A stretch of 64,000 nucleotides of DNA from an uncultured Prochlorococcus sp. Lineage in GTDB: Bacteria > Cyanobacteriota > Cyanobacteriia > PCC-6307 > Cyanobiaceae. The DNA lies in NCBI RefSeq assembly GCF_902536725.1, contig NZ_CACAYO010000002.1, forward strand, positions 1 through 64,000, given 5' to 3'. Positions within the stretch are counted from its first letter, which is position 1. Each line of letters opens with the position of its first letter. Positions 1 to 9,841 of the stretch are shown one piece after another. The translations under genes were made by a program, and so were the position numbers. A model generated the notes under the pieces. It did no database searches. It was given only the letters and a program-made list of their open reading frames with translations, and was not told the DNA's origin.

Positions 1-32
1 TAATCCTATACAAATTATTAACAGTAGCTATT

Positions 33-1394
33 ATGAATCTGATTTTAAAAAATATGTTTAGAAATTTAAGCAAAATAAGAAAGAATTTAGCTTTATGTGA
101 AATTGGTCAATATACTTTTTACTTAGGAACAATTTTATTATCCACAACAAATTTATTAGCAGGTATTTTCTATCTCACATCTTTGATCATTAGTTTGAAG
201 ATAAGGCCCCCTTCATTAAAAAAAGATAAATGGAACCTAACATTACTAATTTGTTCAATTTTACTAATCATTAGTTCTTTTAAAATTGCCTCAATACAAA
301 ATTCAGATCTATTTTATGAAAATGCCAAAAAGCTATTTTGGGATCCTTCTTCAATTTGGTTAAGTCTATTCAATTGGATTCCTTTATTTTTCGTTTTTTA
401 TGGATTTCAATTTTATTTAAAAGTTGAAGAACAAAGAATCAAATTTGCGCAATGTTTATTAATAGGTTTAATACCAGTCTTAATATCTTTTTTTATGCAA
501 CAGTTTCTAAAAATATATGGTCCATTTGAATATTTATATGGGTTAATTGTTTTTTATCTTAAGCCTGTAGATTCTACTGGATATTCAGGATTATTTAATA
601 ATCCTAATTATGCTGGACTATGGTTATCTTCATCTCTACCTTTTTTGATAATGATATTTAAGTTAAATAGATATAAAAAATTAAAAAAAGGTTTTATACT
701 AACTATCATTTTTTCAACAATTATTTGCATCATTTCTACTAATTCTAGAAATTCATTGATTGGAGTTTTAATATCAACTATATTTATGACTAATATAAAA
801 TTTTTAATTTTTTCTTTTTTATCTATAGTTTTAATTTATTTCTTAGTTATTAATCTAAATAGTTTTCCTTTTTTAGAAACATTAGCAATTGATGAAATTA
901 GACCAGACAAACTATTTAAAAAGCTCATACAAACAAATTACTTTAGTAAGTTTGAATCCCCTAGATTAGACATTTGGAAAAAAGCTATTATTCTGATTAG
1001 CGAAAAGCCAATACTTGGCTGGGGAGCGGCAACTTTCCCTTTTTTGTATACCTTAAGAAGTGGAATAATGAATGCTAATCATACTCATAGTATGCCTTTA
1101 GAAATTGCTCAAATGTATGGCATACCAATAGCGATTATTCTCACACTTTTTGTATCTTTTTTATTTTTCAAATCTTGGAAAATAATATTTCAAGAAAAAA
1201 GCAATTTAAACACAGTTGTTAATAAAGCTTGGATAATATCTACATTAATAATTTTAATAAGTCACTTAAGTGACGTTACTTACTATGACGGAAGAATTAG
1301 TCTACTTATATGGACTTTATTATCTGGGCTAAAGTCTATTTTAGATGAGTCAAATGATAAATCAAACAATAATATAAGTAAAACCCAAATTTAA
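33..1394 (+). CDS. O-antigen ligase/polymerase-like membrane protein (Wzy_C family)
   Basis: A 453-residue, very hydrophobic protein with about ten predicted membrane segments. It fits the O-antigen ligase / Wzy polymerase superfamily: a long periplasmic-type loop in the second half, a GLFNNPNYAGL-type segment near residues 187-197, LGWG near 328-331, and a conserved-type HTHS followed by PLE near 350-356. Members join or polymerise lipid-linked glycans on the outer face of the inner membrane. The next two genes are a sugar-phosphate transferase and a nucleotide-sugar dehydratase, so a role in surface polysaccharide assembly is likely. Ligase and polymerase cannot be told apart here. It starts with ATG and is followed 2 nt later by the next gene. 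Confidence 0.75.
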   Translation: MNLILKNMFRNLSKIRKNLALCEIGQYTFYLGTILLSTTNLLAGIFYLTSLIISLKIRPPSLKKDKWNLTLLICSILLIISSFKIASIQNSDLFYENAKKLFWDPSSIWLSLFNWIPLFFVFYGFQFYLKVEEQRIKFAQCLLIGLIPVLISFFMQQFLKIYGPFEYLYGLIVFYLKPVDSTGYSGLFNNPNYAGLWLSSSLPFLIMIFKLNRYKKLKKGFILTIIFSTIICIISTNSRNSLIGVLISTIFMTNIKFLIFSFLSIVLIYFLVINLNSFPFLETLAIDEIRPDKLFKKLIQTNYFSKFESPRLDIWKKAIILISEKPILGWGAATFPFLYTLRSGIMNANHTHSMPLEIAQMYGIPIAIILTLFVSFLFFKSWKIIFQEKSNLNTVVNKAWIISTLIILISHLSDVTYYDGRISLLIWTLLSGLKSILDESNDKSNNNISKTQI

Positions 1395-1396
1395 TT

Positions 1397-2338
1397 TTGC
1401 TAGTACTTTTAAAAATAATTTCTGGTCTAATAACAAATTGGTACCTTACCAAAATCACAGTTAAACCATTCAAAAAATTAATACCTGATATTCCCAATAG
1501 AAGAAGTTTACATCATTCTATTAAACCAAGAGGGGGAGGTATTACTTTTATTTCTTCAAATTTAATAATAACTAAGATACTTGGAGGAGATGATTTTTTA
1601 TTTCTTATACCCCTTTGTTTTGTATGCTTATTAGATGATTTTTTTAACCTTAATAGATGGCTAAGATTAATAACACAGTTAACAACATCTTTAGTTATTG
1701 TTTTTAATACAAATTTGATAGATTTAATCTTCAGTATCAATAACGATTTTTTAGAAATATTTCTTACTTTTATATTAACTATTTTTTTAACCGCTATTAT
1801 AAATTTTTGTAATTTTATGGATGGAATAGATGGAATACTAACATTAACTATTATCGTAATTTTGATTTCTACAACCTTAATAAGTACAGCTTCAATATGG
1901 GTATTAATTGGTTCTTTAATTGGTTTTTTATTTTGGAATTGGAGTCCATCAAAGATATTCATGGGAGACATTGGAAGCAACTTTCTTGGAGGGGTTTTAA
2001 TTTGGGCAATCTTAAATACGACTAGTATTAATAATTCTATAGCTTTATTATTGATTTCTTTGCCATTGCTCTTAGACCCATTGATTTGTTTATTAATAAG
2101 GTTTTTTTATAAAGAAAATATCTTTAATGCGCATTCAAAACACCTTTATCAAAGATTGGTGCAAGGAGGAATGTCTCATCAAATGGTTTCAATAATATAT
2201 GCAACTTCTTCAGCTTTTATTAGTTTTTCATTTTTTGTTGGTGGAGTAAAGACTGAAATTTTTTCGTGTTTATTTGTTTTAATATTAGGACTTTATTTAA
2301 ATAAAAACTTTGCGATTGATTTTAAAAGAGACATTTAA
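1397..2338 (+). CDS. Polyprenyl-phosphate sugar-1-phosphate transferase (WecA/MraY family)
   Basis: A 313-residue multi-pass membrane protein of glycosyltransferase family 4. It shows the family motifs: an Asp-Asp pair in LLDDFF (about residues 78-80), NFMDGIDG (about 137-144), FMGDIGS (about 187-193), and a basic His-rich loop with HSKHLYQRL near 249. Such enzymes move a sugar-1-phosphate from a UDP-sugar to undecaprenyl phosphate and so start lipid-linked glycan synthesis. The start is TTG, 2 nt after the upstream stop, which suggests translational coupling. The exact sugar is unknown. It is shorter than typical MraY and more WecA-like. Confidence 0.8.
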   Translation: MLVLLKIISGLITNWYLTKITVKPFKKLIPDIPNRRSLHHSIKPRGGGITFISSNLIITKILGGDDFLFLIPLCFVCLLDDFFNLNRWLRLITQLTTSLVIVFNTNLIDLIFSINNDFLEIFLTFILTIFLTAIINFCNFMDGIDGILTLTIIVILISTTLISTASIWVLIGSLIGFLFWNWSPSKIFMGDIGSNFLGGVLIWAILNTTSINNSIALLLISLPLLLDPLICLLIRFFYKENIFNAHSKHLYQRLVQGGMSHQMVSIIYATSSAFISFSFFVGGVKTEIFSCLFVLILGLYLNKNFAIDFKRDI

Positions 2339-2418
2339 TTTTAATTTGATTTAATTTCATGATTTACATTAATAATTTATAGTTGTTTAATAGATAATAC
2401 TCCTAGCGTAAAATTAAA

Positions 2419-4308
2419 TTGTATATAGATTTTGATAATTTAAAGTTTTTTACACCTTGGAGGAGAAGATTAATACTTCTTCTTATTGACATTTCAATTT
2501 TAAATTTCTCTATTTGGCTAAGCTTTTGGCTAAGACTTGGCAATGAAGGAAATACAAGACTTTTAGAATCTTTATGGCTATTCCCATCATTAATAATATG
2601 CGGAACATTAACTTATGCTTTTACTGGACATTACAGAGGCTTAACTAGACATTTAAAAAGCAAAGCACTTTATCAAATTATTGGAAGGAATTTCTTAATT
2701 GTTTTATTGGTCTCCTCTATAGGGATTATGTTCCAATTTACAATGCCTCCAAGAAGCAGTTGGATTTTATTATGGATCTTATTATCTGTTTTAATTGGAG
2801 GCTTAAGGTTTGTCTTAAGAGATGCATTAATTAAAAATAGGCAAAGAATTAACTCTAGAAATAAATCGAGAGAAAATTTAGTTATTTATGGAGCTGGAAC
2901 TGCAGGAGCAAAGTTAGCCTCTATGATTAAAACTGAGGGCAAAGCAAATGTTATTTTTTTTGTAGATGATTCGCCTTTATTAGTTGGAAGAACACTAGAT
3001 AGTATTCCAATTAAGTCTCCAAAAAATTTAAGAAATTCCAAATATAAAATTAACAAAATTCTTTTGGCAATATCATCAATTTCCAATTCTAAAAGAAACA
3101 AAATCTTTAATAAATATAAAAATTTAAACATTCCCATTCTAACAGTTCCTTCAATAGAAGATATTGTCTCAAAAAAAATTGAATTAAACACTAAGAAGCC
3201 GCTATTAATTGAGGATTTATTAGGCAGAGATAAAGTTTTACCTGACCCAATATTATTAAGTGATGGAATAACTGGTAAAAACATTTTCATAACTGGTGCA
3301 GGGGGATCTATTGGTTCTGAATTATGTCATCAACTTATTAAATTGAATCCATCAAAAATTATTTTGGTTGAATTAAGTGAACACTCTTTATTCAAGATTG
3401 AAAAAGAATTAAATGCATACAAAAATAAAAACACTTCTATACATAGTTATTTAGGCAATGTATCTGAAGAGAGATTTATTTCAAAAATTTTTAATAAATA
3501 TAAAATAGATATAATTTTTCATGCAGCGGCTTACAAGCATGTCCCTATAGTCGAATTAAATCCTTTAACTGGTATTAAGAATAATGTTTTTACAACTAAA
3601 ACCATATGCAAAGCTGCGAAAGAGTTGGATATTCCAAAAGTCATTTTAATCTCAACAGATAAAGCAGTTAGGCCAACCAATATAATGGGAGCTTCTAAAA
3701 GGTTAGCAGAGCAAATATTGCAAGCTCACGCCAAAGAAATCTCCAAAACAAATCCTAAAAATAGAACAAAAACAAAATTTTCTATGGTTAGATTTGGCAA
3801 CGTTTTAAACTCATCTGGATCTGTAATCCCAATTTTTAAAGAACAAATATCTAAAGGAGGGCCAATCACCATAACACATCCTGAAATAAATAGATACTTC
3901 ATGACTATTGAGGAGGCCTCACAACTCGTTATTCAAGCAGCGAAGCTTTCTAAAGGCGGAGATTTATTTGTCTTAGATATGGGCAAGCCAATCAAAATAA
4001 TTGATCTGGCTAAACAGATGGTTGCTTTAAGCGGCCTGAGTATTAAAGATCAAAAAAATCCTAAGGGGGATTTAGAAATAATATTTACTGGATTAAGGCC
4101 TGGTGAAAAGTTATATGAAGAACTTTTAATAGATGCAGAATGTCTAGAAACTTCACACCCATTAATCTTTAGAGCTATGGAAAAATTTATAGAACCTAGA
4201 GATCTTTGGGAAAAATTAAATAAACTTGAAACAGAAGTTAATGAATATAAATTAAAATCTTCGATGAAGTTACTATCTGAATTAGTTCCAGAATGGAAAA
4301 TTAAATAG
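2419..4308 (+). CDS. CapD/FlaA1-type nucleotide-sugar 4,6-dehydratase, membrane anchored
   Basis: A 629-residue protein built like long CapD/WbpM enzymes. Four membrane helices (about residues 15-130) are followed by a first Rossmann domain (GAGTAGAKLA near 157) and a second catalytic extended-SDR domain (TGAGGSIGSE near 290). The STDKAVRPTNIMGASKR stretch near 411-427 carries the Ser/Met/Lys catalytic pattern that replaces YxxxK in this family. These enzymes dehydrate UDP-GlcNAc-type sugars to 4-keto-6-deoxy sugars for surface glycans. The start is TTG. It ends 14 nt from the convergent lexA, so it closes the polysaccharide block. Confidence 0.85.
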   Translation: MYIDFDNLKFFTPWRRRLILLLIDISILNFSIWLSFWLRLGNEGNTRLLESLWLFPSLIICGTLTYAFTGHYRGLTRHLKSKALYQIIGRNFLIVLLVSSIGIMFQFTMPPRSSWILLWILLSVLIGGLRFVLRDALIKNRQRINSRNKSRENLVIYGAGTAGAKLASMIKTEGKANVIFFVDDSPLLVGRTLDSIPIKSPKNLRNSKYKINKILLAISSISNSKRNKIFNKYKNLNIPILTVPSIEDIVSKKIELNTKKPLLIEDLLGRDKVLPDPILLSDGITGKNIFITGAGGSIGSELCHQLIKLNPSKIILVELSEHSLFKIEKELNAYKNKNTSIHSYLGNVSEERFISKIFNKYKIDIIFHAAAYKHVPIVELNPLTGIKNNVFTTKTICKAAKELDIPKVILISTDKAVRPTNIMGASKRLAEQILQAHAKEISKTNPKNRTKTKFSMVRFGNVLNSSGSVIPIFKEQISKGGPITITHPEINRYFMTIEEASQLVIQAAKLSKGGDLFVLDMGKPIKIIDLAKQMVALSGLSIKDQKNPKGDLEIIFTGLRPGEKLYEELLIDAECLETSHPLIFRAMEKFIEPRDLWEKLNKLETEVNEYKLKSSMKLLSELVPEWKIK

Positions 4309-4322
4309 ACAAAGTTAAAGAA

Positions 4323-4940
4323 TTAGACTTTTCTCCATACTGCAAGAAGTTTTCCCTGGACCGTTAATTGATCATAATCTAAAATAATTGGATCATATTT
4401 TGGGTTTGCAGCTTCCAAATATATTTTATTTCCACGCTTAAAAAAATATTTTAATGTAGTTCCTAATCCTGGTACCATTCCACTTACAATATTTCCATTC
4501 TTAAGCGCATATAGGTCTCTTACAGGCTCCATCAGAACCATATCTCCATCAGCTATGCAGGCATCTATCATAGAATCGCCATTCACAATTAGTGCAAAAA
4601 TATCTTTCTTCTTTAAAACATCAGTTATATCCAAATTTTCTTGAACATCATCATATGTTTCAATTAACCCTCCAGCAGCTATAGATCCCATAATTGGAAC
4701 TCCATCAATTATTTCATCTACAATTTGTAATGTTCTGGCTTTACCTTCTTGCCAGGATATATATCCTTTTTCTTGTAAATGCCTTAAACGACTTTGAATT
4801 GGAGCTGGAGATTTCAGACCCATAGCTTCCATCATCTGTCTTATAGAGGGACTGTGATGAAAATCTTTCATATAACTTTTTATCCATCCAAATAACTCAT
4901 TTTGAGCATCTGTAAGATTATTATTCTCAGAAATTCCCAT
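4323..4940 (-). CDS. lexA: LexA repressor (S24 family autoprotease)
   Basis: A 205-residue protein. The N-terminal winged helix-turn-helix (about residues 15-65, SIRQMMEAMGLKS) binds DNA. The C-terminal S24 peptidase domain has an Ala-Gly cleavage site (A89-G90), catalytic Ser123 in GDSM and Lys164 in TTLKY, so all residues for self-cleavage are present. In cyanobacteria LexA may act in DNA damage, redox or carbon control; the target set here is unknown. A near-consensus LexA box lies just upstream, which suggests autoregulation. It lies 55 nt downstream of argF on the same strand. Confidence 0.93.
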   Translation of the reverse strand: MGISENNNLTDAQNELFGWIKSYMKDFHHSPSIRQMMEAMGLKSPAPIQSRLRHLQEKGYISWQEGKARTLQIVDEIIDGVPIMGSIAAGGLIETYDDVQENLDITDVLKKKDIFALIVNGDSMIDACIADGDMVLMEPVRDLYALKNGNIVSGMVPGLGTTLKYFFKRGNKIYLEAANPKYDPIILDYDQLTVQGKLLAVWRKV

Positions 4941-4957
4941 AAAGATAAACCTAAACT

Positions 4958-4971
4958 AATACATTTGTACC
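4958..4971 (-). promoter_or_regulatory. Probable LexA box upstream of lexA
   Basis: Read on the lexA strand this 14-mer is GGTACAAATGTATT. It fits the cyanobacterial/Gram-positive LexA pattern RGTACNNNDGTWCB at every position but one. It ends 17 nt before the lexA ATG, where it would block transcription. This is a pattern match only. Confidence 0.5.
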
Positions 4972-4995
4972 TCTTTCCGAGTTAAATTGCAATAT

Positions 4996-5922
4996 TTAGG
5001 AAAGTATTGTAGATAAAAGTGCTTGTTGAACATGCAATCTATTTTCTGCCTGTTCAAATATTCTGCTTTTTTCACACTCAATTACTTCATCAGTTATTTC
5101 TTTAGATCTATATGCAGGGAGACAATGGAGAATAATTGCATCACTTTTAGCTTGACTCACAAGTTTACTATCAATTGTAAATCCTTTAAAATCTTTATCT
5201 TTTTCTTTCTTTTTATTCTCTTCGCCCATAGATGACCAAACATCCGTATACAAAACATTTGCACCAGAAATAGCGGAACTGATATCATCTGTTATTTTCA
5301 ATAGATTCTCGTTTTGGTATATTTCATATGCTTTTTTGACTATAGAAGAATTTGGTTCATAACCTTTTGGGCATGCAATTCTAACTTCTATTCCCAGTAG
5401 TGCACCGCATAAGATAAGGGAATTAGCAACATTATTTCCATCTCCAATAAATGTCAGTACAACCTTTTTAAAATCATGGAATTCTTCCTTAATTGTTAAA
5501 AAATCAGCTAAAGCCTGACAAGGATGTTCTAGATCTGTAAGAGCATTAATAACTGGTTTGGTCGACCACTTTGCATATTCTTCTAAATCTGAATGATTAA
5601 AAGTTCTAACTGCGATAACATCACAATAACTGCTTAAAACTCTTGCCGTATCTTTAATAGGCTCTCCCCTACCTATTTGCGAAGTTGATGGATTTAGATC
5701 AATAGTAGTACCTCCGAGTCTTGACATTGCGACCTGAAAACTAACTCTCGTTCGTGTAGATGATTTATCGAAAATTAAACCTAAGACTTTGTTACTATTT
5801 AAAAAATTCAGATCTTTATTTTTAAAATTTTCTGCGAGTTCTAATATATACTTAATTTCTTGAGTTGATAAATCTGAGCTTGATAAAAAATCTTTGTTTA
5901 CAAGATTATCTAGTTTTATCAT
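4996..5922 (-). CDS. argF: Ornithine carbamoyltransferase
   Basis: A 308-residue cytosolic enzyme that makes citrulline from ornithine and carbamoyl phosphate in arginine synthesis. The carbamoyl-phosphate loop STRTR (about residues 55-59), HPCQALAD (about 133-140) and the ornithine-site HCLP (about 267-270) are all present, and the length is normal. It starts 25 nt after the ftsH stop on the same strand, so cotranscription with ftsH is possible. argD of the same pathway lies at about 43.7 kb. Confidence 0.95.
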   Translation of the reverse strand: MIKLDNLVNKDFLSSSDLSTQEIKYILELAENFKNKDLNFLNSNKVLGLIFDKSSTRTRVSFQVAMSRLGGTTIDLNPSTSQIGRGEPIKDTARVLSSYCDVIAVRTFNHSDLEEYAKWSTKPVINALTDLEHPCQALADFLTIKEEFHDFKKVVLTFIGDGNNVANSLILCGALLGIEVRIACPKGYEPNSSIVKKAYEIYQNENLLKITDDISSAISGANVLYTDVWSSMGEENKKKEKDKDFKGFTIDSKLVSQAKSDAIILHCLPAYRSKEITDEVIECEKSRIFEQAENRLHVQQALLSTILS

Positions 5923-5947
5923 AAATGTTTATATTAGATTAAATATA

Positions 5948-7810
5948 TTAAGCAGGCATTTTGCTTTCAGCAAGTAGATTTTTCAAATCTTCTCCTTCAA
6001 TAACTTCTTCTTGCAGAATTTTTTGAGATATTGACTCAAGTAACGGTAAATTGTTTCTCAATATATTCAAAGCTGTTTCGTGAGCATCATCTACTAGATC
6101 TCTTACTTCTTTGTCTATTGCTTGTGCTGTAGCATCACTCACAGATCTTCTTGGATTATTACCATTTCCGAGAAATTGTCCGCCCCCCTGCTTATCATAT
6201 GCAAGCGGACCTAATATATCACTCATACCAAACGTACCAACCATTTGTTCAGCTATATCGGTAGCTCTTTGAAGATCATTAGATGCACCAGTGGTAATTT
6301 TACCAAATACTACTTCTTCTGCTGAGCGACCTCCTAGTAGAGTTGCTATTTGGCCTTTAAGTTCTTCTTTAGAATTTAGAAATCTTTCTTCGGTGGGGAG
6401 TTGAAGTGTGTATCCTAATGCACTCATACCTCGAGGAACTATTGAAATCTTTGCTACTTTTGAACCTCCTGGCATTAAATGGCCAACAATGGCATGACCC
6501 ACCTCGTGATAAGCCACTACCTTTTTCTCATCATCTTGGAGGACTCTACTTTTCTTTTCTAAACCAGCAACAACTCTTTCAATTGCTTCGCTTAAGTCTT
6601 GCTGTTCAACACTTTTTCTTTTAGCTCTTGCAGCTAACAATGCCGCTTCATTAACCATGTTTGCCAAATCAGCTCCTGCAAATCCACTAGTGGCTTGTGC
6701 TATGGATTCTAGATCAATAGATTCAGCAAGTTTAACTTTTTTGGTATAAATTTCGAGAATTGTTTTTCTTCCTGACAAGTCAGGTCTATCCACCAAAACC
6801 TGTCTGTCAAATCTACCAGGTCTTAACAAAGCTGCATCAAGGACTTCCGGCTGGTTTGTTGCGGCAAGAACGATAACAGGTTTGTCTGTCGAAGAAAACC
6901 CATCCATTTCTGTAAGTAATTGATTGAGTGTTTGTTCTCTTTCATCATTACCACCTACAACACCCATTGAGCCAGAACGACTTTTTCCGATAGCATCAAG
7001 TTCATCAATAAAAATTATGCAAGGGGCTTTCTTTTTAGCTTGTTCGAATAGGTCTCTTACTCTAGCCGCACCTGCTCCAACAAAAAGTTCAACAAATTCA
7101 GAACCTGAAATTATGAAGAATGGAACCTCAGCCTCTCCTGCGACAGCTTTTGAAAGAAGAGTTTTCCCCGTCCCAGGTGGGCCAACTAAAAGAACACCTT
7201 TCGGAATTCTTGCACCTATATCTGTATATCTCTCAGGTCTTTTTAAAAAATCAACTATTTCTGTTAGTTCATCTTTAGCTTCATCAACTCCTGCCACGTC
7301 CGCGAAAGTTACTTTAGATTCATCATCAGGGACATAAACTTTAGCTTTACTTTTAGTGAAGCTTAATGCTCCCTGTGCACCTCCACCACCCATACTTCTT
7401 CTGGCAAAAAATTGTAGAACAAGTATGAAAATAAGAGGAGGAACAACCCAACTTAAAATGGTTGAAAAGAAATTAGGTTTTTTCGGAGGAGCGGCAGCGA
7501 ATTCCACCCCCTTGCTTTCTAACCTTTGTGGAAGATCCATATCAAATATTGGAGTTGTTGCCAATACTGAAGGAGCACCTTCTTCAGCACCATTTAGTTC
7601 GTATCTAATTTGCTCTTGTGTAATGTAGGCTCTTTTTACTTCTCCATCATTAACTTGATCTATAAATAAAGAGTATGGAACTCTTGGTATTTGCATGTTC
7701 TGATTAGGGAAAAGGCTACTGAATAAAAGTAATGCTCCAACTCCTATCAAAATAATATTTACAATTCCGAATCTTCTATTAGGTTGATTATCGTCTTGTC
7801 TTATTGGCAT
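5948..7810 (-). CDS. ftsH: ATP-dependent zinc metalloprotease FtsH
   Basis: A membrane-bound AAA+ protease that degrades damaged or unneeded membrane proteins; in cyanobacteria this includes photodamaged PSII D1. Counting from an upstream in-frame TTG at 7822, the protein shows two membrane helices (about residues 19-36 and 120-140), Walker A GPPGTGKT (214-221), Walker B FIDELDA (271-277), and a zinc site HEVGH (439-443) in place of the usual HEAGH. I choose the ATG at 7810, four codons inside that TTG, because a -10 box at 7833-7838 would leave almost no leader for the TTG. The result is 620 aa, normal for FtsH. Prochlorococcus has several FtsH paralogues and the subtype is not assigned. Confidence 0.94.
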   Translation of the reverse strand: MPIRQDDNQPNRRFGIVNIILIGVGALLLFSSLFPNQNMQIPRVPYSLFIDQVNDGEVKRAYITQEQIRYELNGAEEGAPSVLATTPIFDMDLPQRLESKGVEFAAAPPKKPNFFSTILSWVVPPLIFILVLQFFARRSMGGGGAQGALSFTKSKAKVYVPDDESKVTFADVAGVDEAKDELTEIVDFLKRPERYTDIGARIPKGVLLVGPPGTGKTLLSKAVAGEAEVPFFIISGSEFVELFVGAGAARVRDLFEQAKKKAPCIIFIDELDAIGKSRSGSMGVVGGNDEREQTLNQLLTEMDGFSSTDKPVIVLAATNQPEVLDAALLRPGRFDRQVLVDRPDLSGRKTILEIYTKKVKLAESIDLESIAQATSGFAGADLANMVNEAALLAARAKRKSVEQQDLSEAIERVVAGLEKKSRVLQDDEKKVVAYHEVGHAIVGHLMPGGSKVAKISIVPRGMSALGYTLQLPTEERFLNSKEELKGQIATLLGGRSAEEVVFGKITTGASNDLQRATDIAEQMVGTFGMSDILGPLAYDKQGGGQFLGNGNNPRRSVSDATAQAIDKEVRDLVDDAHETALNILRNNLPLLESISQKILQEEVIEGEDLKNLLAESKMPA

Positions 7811-7832
7811 AGTTGTGGTCAAATTTGAACTT

Positions 7833-7838
7833 ATTATA
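7833..7838 (-). promoter_or_regulatory. Candidate -10 element for ftsH
   Basis: A perfect TATAAT on the minus strand, 22 nt upstream of the ftsH ATG at 7810. No clear -35 is visible, as is common in this group. Transcription would begin near 7826. Confidence 0.4.
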
Positions 7839-7918
7839 AACTAAACAAATAGTTTCCGTCTCTACAGTATTTTTTTTGGGTAAGAACCGAACGAAACTTC
7901 AAAGTATTAAGTTTATAT

Positions 7919-9019
7919 CTAAAATTGATTTTTTAATGAACTTTTAAGGCACATATCATTACCAATCAAACTAAGATCTGAGTCTTTAAGTTTAATAATT
8001 TCATCCATTTCATTAAATCCAAAATCTACAAAGGGATTCATACTATTTTCTCCACCTAAAATTTTTGGAGAAATAAAAGAAATTATTTCGTTAATACAAC
8101 CTGATTTAACAGCTGAAGTAGCTAATTTTGGTCCACATTCCCACAAAACCTTATTACAACCTCTTTTAGCTAATATTTTTGAAATCAACACTGGATTGTC
8201 TGATGACACCTTCTCAACCTCTACACATTCTGGAATTCTGGTAAGAAATCTTTCATTTGCAGTTGAAGAATCATAAATAATTAGAGTTTTCGCTACATCA
8301 CAATTCCAAAGTTTTGAGTTTAATGGAATATCTAGACTTTTTGTGAAAACAACTCGCAAAGGCTCTGGATCTTTTGATCCTCTTGTAGTTAAAAGTGGGT
8401 TATCTTTTCTTAAGGTATTGCCACCAACAATGATCGCATCAAATTCTGCTCTAAAAGAGTGAACTAGTGACCTTGATTCTTCATTGGTAATCCATTTACT
8501 TTTGCCATTCTTTAAACCTATTCTGCCATCAATACTCATTGCCCATTTAAGAACCCCAAAAGCTTTATTAGTGATATTCCTATGAATGAAAGCTTTATTT
8601 AGCTCTAAGGATTCTTTTTTACATAATCCTAAGTGAACTTGAATCCCAGCCTCTTTAAGCAATTCAATACCCTTACCAGAGACCCTTTTATCAGGATCTT
8701 GTATTGATATATATATTTTTTTTATCCCTGAGCCTATTATCTTATCTACACATGGTGGAGTTCTTCCATGGTGACAGCAAGGTTCTAGATTTACAAACAT
8801 CGAACCACCTCTAGCATCTTTTTTTAAATTATTAAACGCCATTGCTTCGGCATGGGGCATGCCCACTTTGTGATGAAAACCCTCTGATATAAGATTTTTA
8901 TCTTTATCTAGGATAACTGCACCAACCATTGGATTTGGACTTGTTTTCCCATTACCTAATGATGCTAAAAATAAAGCTCTCTTCATCCATTTTATGTTTT
9001 CTGTTTTGCTTTCAGACAT
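7919..9019 (-). CDS. ribD: Bifunctional riboflavin deaminase/reductase RibD
   Basis: A 366-residue protein with two domains. The N-terminal deaminase has the zinc site HAEA (about residues 56-59) and PCCHHGRTPPC (about 80-90). The C-terminal pyrimidine reductase begins near 155 (KWAMSIDGRIG) and contains the VGGNTLRKDNP segment. Together they carry out the second and third steps of riboflavin synthesis from GTP. Length is normal. It is the last gene of a minus-strand group of three, after two cyanobacterial unknowns. ribF, the next flavin step, lies at 14.6 kb. Confidence 0.94.
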   Translation of the reverse strand: MSESKTENIKWMKRALFLASLGNGKTSPNPMVGAVILDKDKNLISEGFHHKVGMPHAEAMAFNNLKKDARGGSMFVNLEPCCHHGRTPPCVDKIIGSGIKKIYISIQDPDKRVSGKGIELLKEAGIQVHLGLCKKESLELNKAFIHRNITNKAFGVLKWAMSIDGRIGLKNGKSKWITNEESRSLVHSFRAEFDAIIVGGNTLRKDNPLLTTRGSKDPEPLRVVFTKSLDIPLNSKLWNCDVAKTLIIYDSSTANERFLTRIPECVEVEKVSSDNPVLISKILAKRGCNKVLWECGPKLATSAVKSGCINEIISFISPKILGGENSMNPFVDFGFNEMDEIIKLKDSDLSLIGNDMCLKSSLKNQF

Positions 9020-9034
9020 ATCCCAAAGTCAACT

Positions 9035-9535
9035 TCAATTTATTGATCTCCACTCTTTAACAACAAATGGTGGAACAGGTAACTCAGAAAACACTCCTGA
9101 TAAAGATAATCTAAGTGGTCTATTTTTATCTAAATTATTAATCAACTCATCAAGATCAAATTCTGCAGCAGCTTGTCTGCCATCATTAGCTAATTCTGTA
9201 TTAAGTAATGTTTTGTCATCTAGCATCCATTGTTTTCTTCCTGATTCAACTCTCAAATCAGTGGGATGGTCAATCCTAAGATTCCCAGGATATCCTATTA
9301 CCCTTAAGATCAATTTGCTTTCAAAAAAAGGAGATTTATAAGCTACTAACTGCCAAGTTTCAAAGTCCAAGTCCCTTAAAAACTCACTGCTAGCATTTAT
9401 TAATTCCCCATTTATTTCTGTTTCTGCAACTTCTGCGCAAACTTTTATTGGACTAAAAATAAATGATAGTAGCAAAAATAAATGTAATATTCCTTTTAAA
9501 AAAATATTACTATTTGATTTTGTAATTTTCTTCAT
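9035..9535 (-). CDS. DUF3122-like exported cyanobacterial protein
   Basis: About 166 residues. MKKITK followed by a hydrophobic stretch and a SPIKVCAE-type end looks like a signal peptide with cleavage after about residue 33, so it is probably periplasmic or thylakoid-lumenal. The mature part has no catalytic motif that I recognise; it resembles the cyanobacterial DUF3122 family from memory. An upstream in-frame ATG at 9556 would add seven residues before the positively charged start, so I prefer 9535. It overlaps the upstream small gene and lies 15 nt before ribD, which suggests one transcript. Confidence 0.65.
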   Translation of the reverse strand: MKKITKSNSNIFLKGILHLFLLLSFIFSPIKVCAEVAETEINGELINASSEFLRDLDFETWQLVAYKSPFFESKLILRVIGYPGNLRIDHPTDLRVESGRKQWMLDDKTLLNTELANDGRQAAAEFDLDELINNLDKNRPLRLSLSGVFSELPVPPFVVKEWRSIN

Positions 9536-9761
9536 TTTCAGAATCCATAAGGGCATCTAGAGTTACAGCTGTTCTTACAATAGCCTGATATCTTTTGATT
9601 ATTTTACGATTTTTTTCTATAACTCGAGATAAATTTAAAGTGTCTTTTTCAGAATAGCTAGATGTTAAATCGCTAGAATCATCTTCAATTAACTCAAATT
9701 CATTATCTTTGTTTATTAGAGTTAACAATAAATCATGTAATCTCTTTCTCCTTTCAGACAA
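9510..9761 (-). CDS. Conserved-type small hypothetical protein
   Basis: An 83-residue, highly charged soluble protein with no signal peptide or membrane helix. A Leu-rich helix (RKRLHDLLLTL) is followed by an acidic middle and a basic helix (EKNRKIIKRYQ). No family is recognised. Its 3' end overlaps the start of the DUF3122-like gene by 26 nt, so the two are probably translated together with ribD. Codon and base use look like its neighbours. Confidence 0.6.
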   Translation of the reverse strand: MSERRKRLHDLLLTLINKDNEFELIEDDSSDLTSSYSEKDTLNLSRVIEKNRKIIKRYQAIVRTAVTLDALMDSENEENYKIK

Positions 9762-9841
9762 TTAATTTACTATTATAACTCGAATAATAATAAGATAATT
9801 TAATAAAACATTCAAACAGTTAAGTCCCTTTTCAATAAATA

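Noticed and set aside
1513..1980. 155-aa minus-strand frame inside the WecA-like gene
   Set aside because: Shadow of a gene with clear family motifs on the other strand.
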